Position numbers and translations under genes: made by a program. From Ascochyta rabiei (lineage: Eukaryota; Ascomycota; Dothideomycetes; Pleosporales; Didymellaceae), in the NCBI RefSeq assembly GCF_004011695.2, contig NC_082408.1, positions 1,101,501 through 1,165,500 of the forward strand: DNA of 64,000 nt. The letters run 5' to 3'. The notes under the pieces are model-generated. The model ran no database searches. It saw only the letters and a program-made list of their open reading frames with translations, and had not been told where the DNA came from. This document shows, one piece after another, positions 31,943 to 43,889 of the stretch. Position 1 is the first letter of the stretch. Each line of letters begins with the position of its first letter.

Positions 31943-33349
31943 TTACAGAACAAAAACCCGCCGCACTTCGCTCTCCTTCCACAGCTCCTCTGCCTTTCCC
32001 GCTACCGGGTCCCGCACCCACCCCTTGGCAGTCCCCACCTTCTCGTTAAACAGCCGGAGCCTCTCCCTGCCGTAGATTCGCCCACTCGGCAGCACCACAG
32101 GGTCGTTCTCGACGATGCTCTTGGTGTGGTGCGCGTACGGCACGTTGCGGGCGAGCTGGTTCAGCTCGGTGCTGCAGATCGGACAGACGGTGGATGTGGA
32201 CGACGAGGCATTTGCGGACGAGGATGTGTAGGCGGAGTGGCAGGCCGGGGTTTTCAGTGCGGACAGGCCAGCGGAGAGGGCGATGTGCAGGAGCGGGCGC
32301 GGCGGGAGGGAGTAGAGCGTGTGGTGCGTTGTTAGGAAGAGGGTGGCTAGGTGCGACCAGCGGGTGGGCGAGTAGAGGGACTGTGTGGTGTTGAGTTAGC
32401 GACGTACTTCTTCTTGGTAGTGAGGTTAGAAGATGGGAGACTCACGGCGTAGGGTTCCACTTCATCCCACGGCCTGTACGCCAACAACCCAGCAGCGCGT
32501 CCCAGCAGTTCAAAGTCCCCGCTGCCACTGAGGTACTTCTTCGCGTGCGCCCTCGCCTCGACGAGTTTCACCTCGCCTCCACCACCCCCAATACTGACCC
32601 CGTCCCTTGCAAGCTCGCCATCCATGCCAGACACGCCGCTCTCGTGCCCTTGCCTAACCAGCTCGATATACTGCTGCAACCTCAACTCAAACTCTAGCAT
32701 GCTCCCGCTCTTCTTCAGCTCCTTACCGTGCTCCTTGCACCAGTCGAGTGCGAGCGCCGTGTTCATCCCCTCGCGCAGGCTGCGCTCGATCTTGTGGCAC
32801 GACACAAACGCGTCCACGTCGACGAGGTCCTCGATGCCCTTTGACTGCGCCAGACACGCCGCTGAGCCCGCGTAGCCCTCGCGCAGGAGATAGTCGACCA
32901 GCAATCGTGAGAGACGCACGCGTGACCATTCGTCGTACTTGACGTCCACCAAGCTCTGCACCTCGTGCAGGTCTTGCAGGTGCTGTAGCCGCGCATTGGC
33001 TGCTTTGTGGAGTTTAGCCTCTTCTTCTTGTAGCGTGCTTAGTTTGCGCTTCAGGCCTTGCATCTTCGAGATCATGGCGTCCAGCGAGTCGAGCGTCGGT
33101 GTGGGGTCGGTGGTCTTGGAGGCGGCTTTTGTGGTCGAGGAGAGTGTGGAGGTGAGAGAGGTGGTCGAGTGCTCGATTAGACGTTGGGCGTTCTTGAAGT
33201 TTCGTCGCGAGAGCTCGTACGGCATGCGCAGGAGCGGTTGGTCCTGGTTTGCATGTCAGCCCAGACGTCGGGCGTGCGGCGTGCGGCGTGCGACGTACGA
33301 GCAGCAGATGCGACTCTGCGTTGAGCTTGGTGCTATTGAGTTCCGCCAT
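31943..33349 (-). CDS. FYV10: FYV10/GID9, GID ubiquitin ligase subunit
   Basis: RING-like subunit of the GID/CTLH E3 complex that degrades gluconeogenic enzymes on glucose return in yeast. Minus-strand exons are 33349-33299, 33243-32446 and 32380-31943, giving 428 residues. Order: short N-terminus (MAELNSTKLNAESHLLLDQP), coiled coil (MQGLKRKLSTLQEEEAKLHKA), LisH (LSRLLVDYLLREGYAGSAACLA), CTLH (HKIERSLREGMNTALALDWC, then LKKSGSMLEFELRLQQYIEL), CRA (YSPTRWSHLATLFLTTHHTLY) and a degenerate C-terminal RING with CPICSTELNQLARNVPYAHH and PSGRIYGRERLRLFN. Domain order matches the family. Confidence 0.95.
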
Positions 33350-33859
33350 GTTGGCGGGGTGGTAGTTCGGTATCGTGGAAGCTGAAGAAGTACTCTTGCA
33401 ACAGCTGCACAGGTGTTGCAGTGACAGCCAAGACAAACGACGGTGTTGTAAGAGACGGTGTTGTAAGAGACGGTGTTGTAAGAGACGGTGTTGTAAGTGG
33501 AGCTCGTCACCGCCGGAGGTCTGCGGGGTGATCGTCATGCTCGTGCTCGGCGGCTCGTACCGAGCGACAACCACACCACGTCAAAACTAAGATGTACGCT
33601 GCTTGTAATCATTCTTATTCTACGTGATATCGTTTTGGTCGTAACCCAAATCTATAACTCCTCTAAGCCCAACGCATCGAAACGCGGTATCCAGTTGCCT
33701 CTACCGTTGCAGAACAGACACTGAAGCTGGTCGCGCTGAGCTGCCAGCCTACTGCAGGGGTATCGTGAACCCTGCTCCAAGGCCATTACTTTTGCTTCGA
33801 ACCCGCGTTCCGCAGCTCGGAAAACACATGCAATTTGCGAAAACACTTCCATACAACGC
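33350..33859. other. Intergenic between FYV10 promoter and ARB1 3' end
   Basis: Contains the FYV10 promoter and the ARB1 3' UTR. A 15-bp tandem repeat is listed separately. No gene is seen. Confidence 0.5.
33439..33497. repeat. 15-bp minisatellite GACGGTGTTGTAAGA, four copies
   Basis: Four head-to-tail identical units, the last one truncated, about 90 bp upstream of the FYV10 start codon. The core GGTGTTGTA matches the core of the larger array at 27.9 kb. Confidence 0.93.
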
Positions 33860-35810
33860 TTAAGCAAGAACACCAGTCGACGACATCTTCTTGCGGAGAT
33901 GGTTCTTGTACTCGCCAATGGAGCCGTCCCATCTTCGCACTGTCTTGTGCTCGCACACCATGATGTCCTTGGCGATCTTGTCGAGGAGACTGAAGAAGAG
34001 TTAGCAGACCGTTCAGTAATATACCTGGAAGGATGGACATACCGGAAGTCGTGGGAGACGACAACAACACCACCGCTGAATGCGTTGATGGCGTCAGCCA
34101 GAGAGTCGATGGTGGGGATATCCAGACCGTTGGTAGGCTCGTCGAGCAACAACATGTTGGGGCCCTCAATGGCCAAGAGAGCGAAGACAATACGAGACTT
34201 CTGGCCGTCGGACAAAGTAGCCATCTTCGAGGTCTGGCCTTCACCAGTCATACCGAAGCGACCAAGCTGCTGGCGCCAGTACTGGTAATCCTGGCTGATG
34301 TGCGAGAATCTGTCACGAACGAAGTCGAGGGCAGACTTGGTGAGGTCGAGCTGTTCAGCAGAGTGCTGGGAGTAGACACCGAGCTTCAAGTGAGTGTGAC
34401 GCGACACAACACCACTTGTGGGGCTGAGCTTGCCAGTGAAGATGTTGAGCAGAGTCGACTTTCCGACACCGTTGGGTCCGACAAGGGCGGTACGAGAGTC
34501 CATGTCGACACCAAAGTCGAGGTTCTCGTACAGGTTGTCCTCTGCGTTGCCAGAGTAGGAGAAGGTGACGTCGTCGAGCGACAGCACAGGCGGCGGCAGC
34601 TTCTCGACATCAGCGAAGCGGAAAGAGAAGACCCTGTCGACCTGGACGGGCTCGATGAGACCATCTGCCTCCATCTTATCGAGAATCTTCTGGCGAGACT
34701 TGGCCTGCCTGACCAAGTTGGCGTATGTACCAGCAGAAGCAATGAACTTCTTAATGTGCTTGATCTCGTCCTGCTGCTTCTCGTACGCCTTGGTCTGGTT
34801 GACCTCCTGCTCGGAGCGAGTCTTGTGGTAAGAGTCGTAGTTACCTCCGTAGTAGAGGAGCTGCTTCATGCGCATGTCGATCATGTTTGTGCAGACACCG
34901 TTCAGGAAATCCATGGAGTGAGAGACGAGGATAAGGGTGCGGTCCCACTTCTTCATGTACTCCTCCAGCCACACACAGGCCTCCAAATCCAAATGGGCTG
35001 TGGGGTCGTCAAGCAGCAACAACGCAGGCTTGACGAACAGAGCCTTGGCGAGGGCGACACGCATGCGCCATCCACCGGACATGTCCTTGGTCTTCTTGTT
35101 GATGGTCTTCTTGTTGAAACCGAGACCAGTCAGGATAAGGGAGGCGCGGACGTGGAAAGTGGAGGGATCCATGGACTCTTGACGCTGTCATACTGTAAGC
35201 TAAATGCTGTGAGGAAAATGAAAGCATCACATACCTCGTAGATGTCCTCGAGCTGGGAGGCCTCAGGGCCATCCTTCTCAAGGATTTCCTCGGCAAGCTT
35301 CTCGAGACGAGCCAGCTCGTTCTCGGCCTCACGGACAACCCACTCAAGGGCACCCAACTCGGTCTTGGGGGCACCCTGGTTCAGCAGGTAGATGTCGATG
35401 TGCTCAGGGAAGGGGAACTCGCGGGCGTCAATGGCCTTGAGCAGAGTCGTCTTTCCGCAACCGTTCTCACCCAGGAGACCGTAGCGGCGGCCGTATGTGA
35501 CTTCCAGGGTGGTGTCGTTGAACAAAACCTTTCCGTGGAACACAAGCGAGGCGGAGGTGATCTTGACGTCGCGCGAGGCCTGGAGAGAGGCAAGGACACC
35601 AGTGGTGACTCGGTCGGACAGACCGTGCTTGTCCTCCTGCATGGTGAGCTTGCGGACCTCCTCGTTGAGCTCGAGGTCCTCAGCGCCATCGCCGTTGACC
35701 GATGAAGCCTTGGAGGCATTCTTGGACGAGACCTTGGAGGCGGCCGTCTTCTTGGGCTTGCCCTCGGCAGCGCGCTTTGCCTCACGGGCTGCCTTCGATG
35801 CGGAGACCAT
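33860..35810 (-). CDS. ARB1: ABCF ATPase, ARB1 ribosome-biogenesis factor
   Basis: Soluble twin-ATPase of the ABCF2 group required for 40S and 60S biogenesis; it has no membrane segments. Minus-strand exons are 35810-35235, 35184-34043 and 33989-33860, giving 615 residues against about 610 in yeast. A Lys/Ala-rich N-terminus precedes NBD1 (Walker [10 protein letters not shown] near residue 118; signature [15 protein letters not shown]; Walker [13 protein letters not shown]). A charged ABCF linker ([17 protein letters not shown]) leads to NBD2 (Walker [10 protein letters not shown] near residue 432; signature [14 protein letters not shown]; Walker [17 protein letters not shown]). The end matches the family ([19 protein letters not shown]). 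Confidence 0.97.
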
Positions 35811-36723
35811 GTTGTAGTGTTGTGAAAAGAAGGGACGGGGTGGTGGGGTGGAAGAGGAAAACTCGTCGAATTTCGAGTGTTGGTTCCGTATGGCGGGGCA
35901 GACCCACTTCAAATCTTTATCGATATGGATTGGTCTGGTCAACAAAAGGGCAAAGCAACACTCGATAGCAGAGAACGAGTGAAGGTATGCTGGAGGAAAG
36001 GAGGAGGAGGAGAGGAGGGGGAGGAGTCGGTGTGAGAATGAGTAGGGATAGGCTCACTCGGACAAGGCGTGTCTGAATGCCTAATTTTTTCTTCGTTGGT
36101 CGTGGCGAAGCGGATGTCAGCCAATGAACGCGGCAGCAACAGCAGCTGCGCCATCGTCATCGGGCAGGTAAGGCTTTGGGCGTCTGCCGGCGTCTCATCA
36201 GCAACTCACTCCGGCGAATGCGCATGTTTTACTTCAACGAAGTAGGTTGGAGTCGCTGCTGCAGTGTTGAATCACTAGACGAGAGTCATGAGTAAGATAC
36301 TGACATCAGCCTACCTTTGCCAGTTCCGCTGCAGAAGCCTCGAATGGGTTGCAGACGATGAAGCACCAGCCTCAACACGTCGTTCTCGGACTTGGACCAC
36401 ACCTCAGTCATTTCAGACACCGTAGAGTGAGGTGCTCGCTGAACGGTGTAACAGACGTTGTGAATGGCCTCTTACTGTGTACACGGTCACCGCAGCAGCA
36501 GCACCAGCACCAGCACCAGCACCAGCACCAGCACCAGCACCAGCACCAGCACCAGCAAAAAACAATCAGGCATCGAATCCCACCAAGGACCTGTGCGTGC
36601 ATGGGCTAGCTAGACGTTGGAAATCACGGTTGGTACGCAAAGATATCCTCGGAGATCGTAAAGGTTGTGCATTGCCCTTATCTTTCGACTTCCCATTCGA
36701 GCCTAGGCGCACTACTCAGCATG
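35811..36723. other. Intergenic upstream of ARB1
   Basis: ARB1 promoter and HPP-gene 3' flank. It contains a G/A-rich stretch at 35994-36031 and a CAGCAC array listed separately. Frames over the array are repeat translation. No gene is supported. Confidence 0.5.
36491..36557. repeat. Hexanucleotide array (CAGCAC)n, about 11 copies
   Basis: Perfect CAGCAC units after a short CAG run. It lies about 170-230 bp beyond the stop codon of the HPP-family gene, in the 3' flank. Confidence 0.93.
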
Positions 36724-37773
36724 TCACCTCCCACCACTATCTTCGCTGTTACTTCTTGCTCCCTCACTTCTGGTGGGTACCATAGTAATGTCTGTGCTGC
36801 TTCGTCCACTACTTGAAGCTGTGTCGTCGAGGCCCTTTTCAGCCCTTTCTGCATCCACTCTCTGCTTTAGTCTTCCTCGCAGCCTTTCCAACAACTCTGC
36901 CTCCTCTTTGTTCAGACTGAGTGTCTCAGGCAACGTTACCTCAGCTCCTGTTATTTCAATTCTCTCGTATTGTTGGTTGTACTTCTGCTCTTCCTCTGTT
37001 TCCCTCCTCTCCAAACCACCTCTTGCATCTGGTACAGTCTCGATGTCTTGCTTCTTCGCCCTTCTGATGTCTAGCGGCGTCCACCAATACACTGGAAACT
37101 GTCTCTGAATGTTATTGAGGAACAAGCCCACAACGATCATCAGTGTGGCTCCCCATGCAACGAGGCCTACAAAATACCATCCCATCGCTGTTATGGCTGG
37201 CTCCGTGGCAGCAAGCACAGCAGATGCCCCGCCAGGTGGGTGAATGGTACCAGTGAGAAGCATGACGGCGGACGCGCATGCACACGCTATAGCACCAGCT
37301 ATCCACTTGATCTTCTCGTACTCTGAGTGGTATTGAAAGAGCTTAGAAATGCCCACGCCAATGACGGCGGAAAATGTATGGCCGAGCAGAGCATTGCGAG
37401 GTTGTCCCAGAGGCGAGCGGACCGCGTTATACTCAAGAATCGCTGACGCACCCTGCATAGACTGGTTAGACGAGTAAGATCACAGTCGAGTAGGACTACT
37501 CACGAATGACGCGATTAATGCAGGCGGCGCATGCCTTTGTATGCTCTCTGTGTTGTTGAATACCGCAGCAACCACAGCCAGCCCACAGAGTGCTCCTAGG
37601 AATGACCAGAAAGCTGCCAAGATATTCCCAACATCTTGCTTCTGCTCTCTTCGATAACCCAGAAATCTCGACACCGGTATGGGTAGCTTGTGCAACGGCG
37701 AAGCGGGAATGATGCGGTTGAGGTACCGGTCGATGTCGAGGTGCCAGCTTTCGGCCTTCTTGAACACACTCAT
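36724..37773 (-). CDS. HPP-family integral membrane protein
   Basis: Multi-pass membrane protein, 332 residues, exons 37773-37504 and 37452-36724 (minus). The family name comes from the conserved His-Pro-Pro, seen here in MLLTGTIHPPGGASAVLAA. Other blocks are FLGYRREQKQDVGNILAAFWSFLGALCG, APPALIASFGASAILEYNAVRSPLGQPRNALLGH and YFVGLVAWGATLMIVVGLFLNN. Four or five hydrophobic helices are evident. The tail of about 110 residues is charged and Ser-rich with a coiled segment (KEEAELLERLRGRLKQRVDAE), likely cytosolic. Plant and cyanobacterial HPP proteins have been linked to nitrite transport; the fungal role is not established. Confidence 0.9.
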
Positions 37774-38770
37774 CTTGAACCGCCTCTCAGTCAAGCTTCA
37801 CAAACCTCGAACAGGGGCCACGCGCTCTATAAACACAAACCACACGAATCCCAGGAACAATAAGCAAGACCGAACCGAAATAGACTCTCTGCATTTCAAA
37901 GTACGGCGGCCACTGCGCCATCGTTAGGCCTGGAGCATCACACACACACACATTTGATTCGGTCCCAAGGCAAGTCCAGCCCGCTCCTCCGGCAGCCGAA
38001 ACTACAAAATGACCCCAAAGCACGCCAAAAGATCAGCATTTGAGAGCGGGTTTCGACGCGCCTGCGCACCTGAGATGTCGCAAATGACGATCGCAAGGGC
38101 CCTTTCAATGCGCAAGAGCCGCGCCTTTACGTAAGATTACGTACTACCAACCTGGACAGAACGTCCTTCTCCTCGGATTTGCAGCTGCGAATGCATATAC
38201 TGCAGGAGATGTTAAAGTCAAAGATGAACACGCTTCTGAAGGGTTTACAATTTTGTCATCACTGGGCCTGCCGGGCAGTATTTCTTACCTGCTAATGGGC
38301 TGTACTGTGCTATGTATGCTGCAGATGTGTGGTTCTGCCTGGGCAGGCTTGAAAATTCAAATGCTGACCAGACCGCAAGACTGCGACATCACAAATTCTC
38401 GCTCCTGGATCCAGACTGATGTGCTTTGGCGGTGAGGCTGCAGGGCTGTTCGAAATCCGGGGTAGCCGGCTGGCGATTGATGTCACCGCCTGGAGCAACT
38501 CGAGGATTGCAAAACTTCAAATAGGAACACTGTTCAAATACAAATTCGGAACTATTGTTCTTGAAGACTTATATGCTTCCTTTCTAAACATAATGAGCTA
38601 AATAAACGCTGGCATCCGTACTTCGTGTGAATGTCATGTCGAGCGCCTTTGAGCGCCCATGAGTTGCGCCATCTAAAGCGCGCCGTAATCCCCATGTGAA
38701 CGCCGTGTGTAAGATACACACTTGAACCATGCACCTTCTGAAGAGCACTAAAAACAACACGACCATACCT
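37774..38770. other. Intergenic between HPP gene and RAD16
   Basis: About 1 kb: promoter of the HPP gene, then the 3' flank of RAD16. A CA-rich run (ACACACACAC) lies near 37938-37951. No domain-bearing frame on either strand. Confidence 0.5.
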
Positions 38771-41700
38771 CTAAGAACCACGGAACAAGAACTGCAGATC
38801 TTCAGGGCTCAGACGATCCATGGCAACTTTGTCGTTATTGACAGTTCCAGCAATCATAGCTGCCTTCTTCTCCTGCAGCGCGACCATACGAGATTCGACA
38901 CTGTCTTCGATACAAAGACGCGTGATGACGCAAGGTCGCTTCTGGCCGATGCGGTGGCAGCGGTCAGCGGACTGCCATTCTGCAGCAGGATTCCACCATC
39001 TGAAAGGCGTCAGCAGGGTGCGCTGTTAAAGAAGGAAATTTAGTCTTACGGGTCAACGATGAACACCCTGGAAGCCTCGGTCAGGTTGAGAGCTACACCG
39101 CCAGCCTTCAGCGACACAAGAAAGACCTCGACATCCGGGTTCGTCATGAAGTGATCGATGCTCTTCTGTCGCATGGCCGGAGTCATGCTGCCATCCAGCA
39201 TCACTGTGTTGAAACCCGCGCGGCGCAGACGCCACTCGATTAGTTGCAGCATAGACGTGAACTGACTGAACACAATCGACTTAAGTGTCTGCTTCTTGCT
39301 ACGCAGCTTGTACAGATCGTACACCAGCATCTCGATCTTAGTCGAACTCGTCCAGTTCTCCATCTTGATGCGGTTGATAATGGATGTCTTCTTGACTGAG
39401 TCTATATCCTGCTCGAGCTCAGGCTGCTCGAAGTCGATGGTTAGAGCGATATGGCAGCGTGGACAGTCGGCGTCGGTTCCGGAAGCCTCGCATGTGTCCA
39501 TGTAGTCCTTGACGCAGGCGCGGCAGAACTCGTGGCGGCAGTGGGACCGTATGGCGTCTTCGGCGGGCTCGTCGCAGATGTTGCAGACATAGACGTTCTG
39601 GCTACCTTCTGCTGCATTCTTCTTGAGGAGTAGATCGGGATGATTGGCAACTTGGCGCATCTGCATGATCAGACCAAAGATGTTGGCGTAGTTGTTAAGC
39701 ATAACACCCTGTGCGACATAGGTGTCAAACTTGCGGTTCGAGTTTGACATGATTGAGGTAGAGAAGTCACGCTCGACTTCGCTGAAGAACTCGTTGTGGA
39801 TGATGATGTCTTTCATGGGCAGCTCCATAGAGTTGGTGTGATCGCGCTTCATGCGACGCAACATGATACGGGCGGTAATCATATGCAGCTTCGCCAACGC
39901 CTGCTCGCGGAGATCCACATCGTCGCCGGTGATGGGGTTGAGCAGCTCCTGGTTGAACACCGATATGTGCTCAGATGCACCGTGATTGCAAGCAACGCAC
40001 ATGTGATCGTCGTCTGTGGCCCAATGCAACTTTTCGCACTTGCAAGAGCGGCAGAAGTAGTCCGCAAAGGGACGCACTTCTAGGAATCGTAAAAGGGAGA
40101 AGAACTCTCCGATGCGGTTCTGCACCGGCGTTCCTGACAAACACCACTTGTAGGTTCCAGTGAGTGCAAAGCAGGCCTTGGCGACACCGGTGTTGCGAGA
40201 CTTGATGCTGTGTGCCTCATCAAGAATGAGACGATGGAAGTGGATAGCGTGAAGGGGAGAGGCCTCCTTGATGATGTCCTCCCCGCGGCTCCAGCCCTTA
40301 GTCTCCTTGCGGTGCAAAGATTCCAGGCTGTTGTAAGACACCATGATGACGTCGAACTTCTTCAAATCCTTAACGGTCATCTTCTTGCATTTCGCATTTG
40401 TGCCGTGATAAACCAGCACGTTGAGCTTGTTCTCAGTGTACTCCCGAATCTCATTTGACCACTGCATCAGGGCCACAGGTGGTACACAGACGAGTGTAGG
40501 TGCCTTTGCAGGATAGTCCGACATGATGAGCGAAACGGCTTGAATGGTTTTACCCATTCCCATCTCGTCTCCAAGAAGGCCGCCTCTGTAGTGGGTCTGT
40601 TCCTGGCGGATCATCCAGCTAAGACCCTCGAGCTGGAATGGTTTCAGTCGTCGGGTGATCGTTTTTGGCTGTTCTGCCCTCTCAACGGGAAGAACAGGGA
40701 TCTTCTGAAGGTCGTCCCACATTGACCGCAATTTAGGATGTTGCTGTTCCGCTCGTTCGCGATTCATGGCACGCTTTCGCTCCCATTTGTCTTCAATGTG
40801 TGCATATCTCGCCATGCGCCTCTGCTTCTCCATCTTCTCTGCATGTGTGAACGACTTCTTGCCCCGTGCACGCTTTGGTAACTTCGCCGACACCTTCTTA
40901 AAGCGGGCACTGGCTACCATAAGCGGTTCCTCCTCTTCACTGTCGTCTGCGGCTAGGCTGTCGACGTCATCCATCGCCGAGCCGGCATCGTCTGGCTTGA
41001 ATTCATCGTACTCCTCAGAATCCTCCAGATCGCTGATGATGTCGTCGAGGATAGTGTTGCGGCTCATACTGGGTCGGTTTGAACGACTCCGGCGATGCGA
41101 TAGTTCTTCGTTCGCCGCTTTGCCCTTGCCCTTGCCTTCATAGGATGGTTCAGAGACCAGCTCTTCCAGCAGCGAGTCTGCGTCATCGTCGGTCTCGATG
41201 TCAGACTCCACTTTCGCCTTTCCCTTCCCCTTCCCCTTGTAAGGTGTTGGTTTCGCTCGCGCCCGAGCTGGTGGTGCATAAGCGTTCTTAACTTCGTCGT
41301 CCTCGTCGTCGGATTCCTCGATTCTTTGGCGCTTGCTACGGTGCTCGCCTTCGTCTTCCTCAAGCTGCATCTGCAAGGCGAGCTCTGCGTCCAAGTCTAC
41401 CGCTTCGATCTCGTCATCTGTGTCTTCGATAGTGTTCCGCGATCGAGCTGTGACAGTCTTGCTCAATCCGCTTTTGCGGGCAGAGCCACGAGTGCGACCA
41501 AAGGAGGCGGCCGGTGTGTTCGACTTGCTCGTAGCAGGTGTATCGTAATCGGAGTTGTCCAGCGATGGAGACTCGTTCGAGTTTTCGGACTCGGCCGACT
41601 GTGCTGTAACCGATGCAGCTGCGTGACCGGTGCTCATGACGGGAATCGAGACTTGCTTCAGTGTGCGACGAAGTTGTACTGGCGGCATAGAAGGGTCGAC

Positions 41701-41974
41701 TCCGACAATGTCATCGTCGTTATCGGAGGAATTCGGCACAGCTGTGCGAGAAGAACGGGTGCGCTTCTTGCTCAAGGAAGGGTCTACATGGCTGTTCATG
41801 GGCGAATCATCTGGAAGTGAAGTTAGACGGTTCTGTGATTGAATTTGCAGTGGCAATTCCATTCTGGAGTGAGAATTTGTACATACTCAGAGCTTGGGTT
41901 GGTGTTATAGCAGCGACATCATTTCCGTTTGCCACTCCAGCTGCTGACTTTCGGGTTGAACGCCGAGGCACCAT
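38771..41974 (-). CDS. RAD16: RAD16 nucleotide-excision repair ATPase with RING finger
   Basis: SNF2-family translocase for global genome repair of UV lesions, partner of RAD7. Minus-strand exons are 41974-41887, 41810-39050 and 38999-38771, about 1025 residues. The N-terminal 350 residues are acidic and Lys-rich. The helicase starts with [15 protein letters not shown]; Walker A is [10 protein letters not shown] (about residue 440) and Walker [16 protein letters not shown] (about 560). A Cys cluster ([19 protein letters not shown]) follows. A C3HC4 RING inserted between helicase lobes ([21 protein letters not shown], about 770-815) is diagnostic. Lobe 2 ends in [20 protein letters not shown] and [14 protein letters not shown]. 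The C-terminal exon is found only through splicing. Confidence 0.97.
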
Positions 41975-42934
41975 TATAGCAAAGTTCGAGCGTGGGGTAA
42001 AAGGTGCCGGAATAGATTTCTGTTGAAGGAACTGAAAACGAGAAAGAGGCAACCAAAGGTACACCAGCTTCCACAAATTGAAAGTGAAAGTGAAAGTTGC
42101 ACTGGGCTCGTGGTGGTGGATCAAGGGCGGCGATGCCCCTGGTCTGCGTTCGCCGAGTGATAGGGCCGCGTCGAATCGATCGCGCTCTTGCCGCCTCTAG
42201 TGGCAAATTCTGGGAAACTTTGCAGATGCGAAGCACAGATCGGCTGCTGTGTGACAGGGCCAGGCTAAGATAGCGTGCAGATGGCCGCGGACAGCGTTGC
42301 GAGCCTTTTTGATGCGCGGGGTTCTGCCTAGGAGAGCGCGTTGATGGATCCACTTGGGGCTAGTGCAAGCGCGCGCTCACGTGCTTCGTTTAATCACTCT
42401 GCTTCACGTGTGTTCGACGTCTCGATATAGTTTCATTTCGTTTCCGGTTCCATTGCGTGATTGAATCCGTCCCCTCTTGAGTCTAAGTAGCACCTAGAGC
42501 AACCATGAAGCTTCTTACGACCACCACTGCTCCGAACGCCCAACTGCTCAAAGGCCACCAAGATACACGCGCACGCATCTTAAATTTCCCACCATCAGCT
42601 GGCTTCTAGGCCTTGATTTCTCCGATTCTCGGTGATGTGATTGCAAGCAGGCCCACCTTTTCTGCGGTCGTTATCTCTGCTATACAGCTCCACAAGCCGT
42701 AAATGAGAGTTAACGGCAATGTGTGTTGAGATGCTTCTTGACATAGCACAGTCACGGGTGCCGAGGGACGACACATTAACTCATAGGATGATTCGCAGCG
42801 CGAGCGAATGTCTTCGACCAGCGCCTCAGGCCTGACAGTGATCGGATCTGTGGCAAAAATACGGACTCTGATTTTTCAGTAGCGTTGCGGCGCAGTTTCA
42901 TCAAAGCTGACCGGTAGAAGTCGTCGAGGGCAGA
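41975..42934. other. Intergenic upstream of RAD16
   Basis: RAD16 promoter and 3' flank of the F-box-like gene. A tandem GAAAGT stretch (AAAGTGAAAGTGAAAG) lies at 42079-42095. A minus frame (41919-42353) has no domain pattern. Nothing else is supportable. Confidence 0.5.
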
Positions 42935-43450
42935 TCAGTAGAAGCGAAACGGAGGCAGACTATCTTTGGACTCTCTACGGTCCATTTCCGCCTCAAATAC
43001 CATTTTGGGGGCTTTGAGTGTCCAGAAGTCGAAATCTTGCGAGGGACGCGAGTCGATGTCAGTGTTCTGACGGCAACGGCTGTCGTATAGTTGACCTATA
43101 TTGACCATACGAACAAGTGCTGCTGCGATTCTTTCGACGCCCAGCTCGTATGTCTGGTTCTGCTGGTGACACAAAAGAACAACAGATCTTGCGGCGACAT
43201 GTTCTTTTAAACATGCTGTGATCTCCTCGTGGAGAAACTTGTTGGCCGGAATCAGCACAACAGGTATACGTGAGGCTTTGTAATAGAGCCCATAACGCCG
43301 GTCGAGCAGTGGCCGATACGCTGACTCTAAGATGATGTCGCAGATCATGCGGCGGATATCCTTTGGCAATTTTTCAAAGGGGAAGACCATTTCGGCTTCT
43401 AGTGGGGACCTGAATTCGTCAGGTCCAGTATGGTTAGGTGGTGAAGACAT
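42935..43450 (-). CDS. Hypothetical F-box/2EXR-like protein
   Basis: Single-exon frame of 171 residues. The start MVFPFEKLPKDIRRMICDIIL after a short leader resembles the F-box/EXR motif of many expanded fungal proteins (LPxEIRxxIY), and IPANKFLHEEITACL matches the following NKQIHEE block of that group. The rest is not recognised. Such genes are often accessory and fast-evolving. It is shorter than most relatives and could be truncated. A GTAGATAGT repeat lies just upstream. Confidence 0.5.
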   Translation of the reverse strand: MSSPPNHTGPDEFRSPLEAEMVFPFEKLPKDIRRMICDIILESAYRPLLDRRYGLYYKASRIPVVLIPANKFLHEEITACLKEHVAARSVVLLCHQQNQTYELGVERIAAALVRMVNIGQLYDSRCRQNTDIDSRPSQDFDFWTLKAPKMVFEAEMDRRESKDSLPPFRFY

Positions 43451-43889
43451 CCTGAGTTGTGTTGACGGCGCCGCGGCTTGACGACAAGTCGTCAGCCTGA
43501 TATCTATAGATAGTGTAGATAGTGTAGATAGTGTCGTGGAGAAGGTGAATATGAGTGAGGTGAGAGACTTCTAGCGCAGGTTTAGGAACTGAGGTCAAGG
43601 TGAATGTGGAATTGATCGTACCCGCCTTCATCACTGATACAGCCCATCTTCGCGTACTATCGCATCACTGCACACAACAGTTGCTGGACCTCTTAAAATC
43701 GCGCGTTCAAATCAACGTCTTTGATACCTCTACTGACCTGGGCATCTCGCTCAACGATGCCTACAACTGTCCAAAACCAATTCCATGCTTCAGATATCCC
43801 TATGAGCGCCAGACGCCTTGCAATGCACACATACCGAACCGTCGTAGTGTAGAGTCTTGAATCGGGTCTTTGGCCCTACGCAGTTCACT
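43451..43889. other. Intergenic with a short ATAGTGTAG repeat
   Basis: A nine-to-ten base repeat (GTAGATAGT) in three to four copies lies at 43503-43533, upstream of the F-box-like gene. The remainder is SEC72 3' flank. No gene is seen. Confidence 0.55.

Noticed and set aside
34033..35241. 402-codon frame antisense to ARB1
   Set aside because: It is a mirror of the highly biased ARB1 codons; ARB1 motifs are unambiguous on the other strand.
36432..36785. Ala-Pro-rich frame over the CAGCAC array
   Set aside because: Repeat translation only; no protein-like sequence on either side.
43704..43760. Possible tRNA T-loop (GTTCAAATC)
   Set aside because: No matching acceptor, D or anticodon arms could be found around it; no tRNA gene is supported anywhere in the window.
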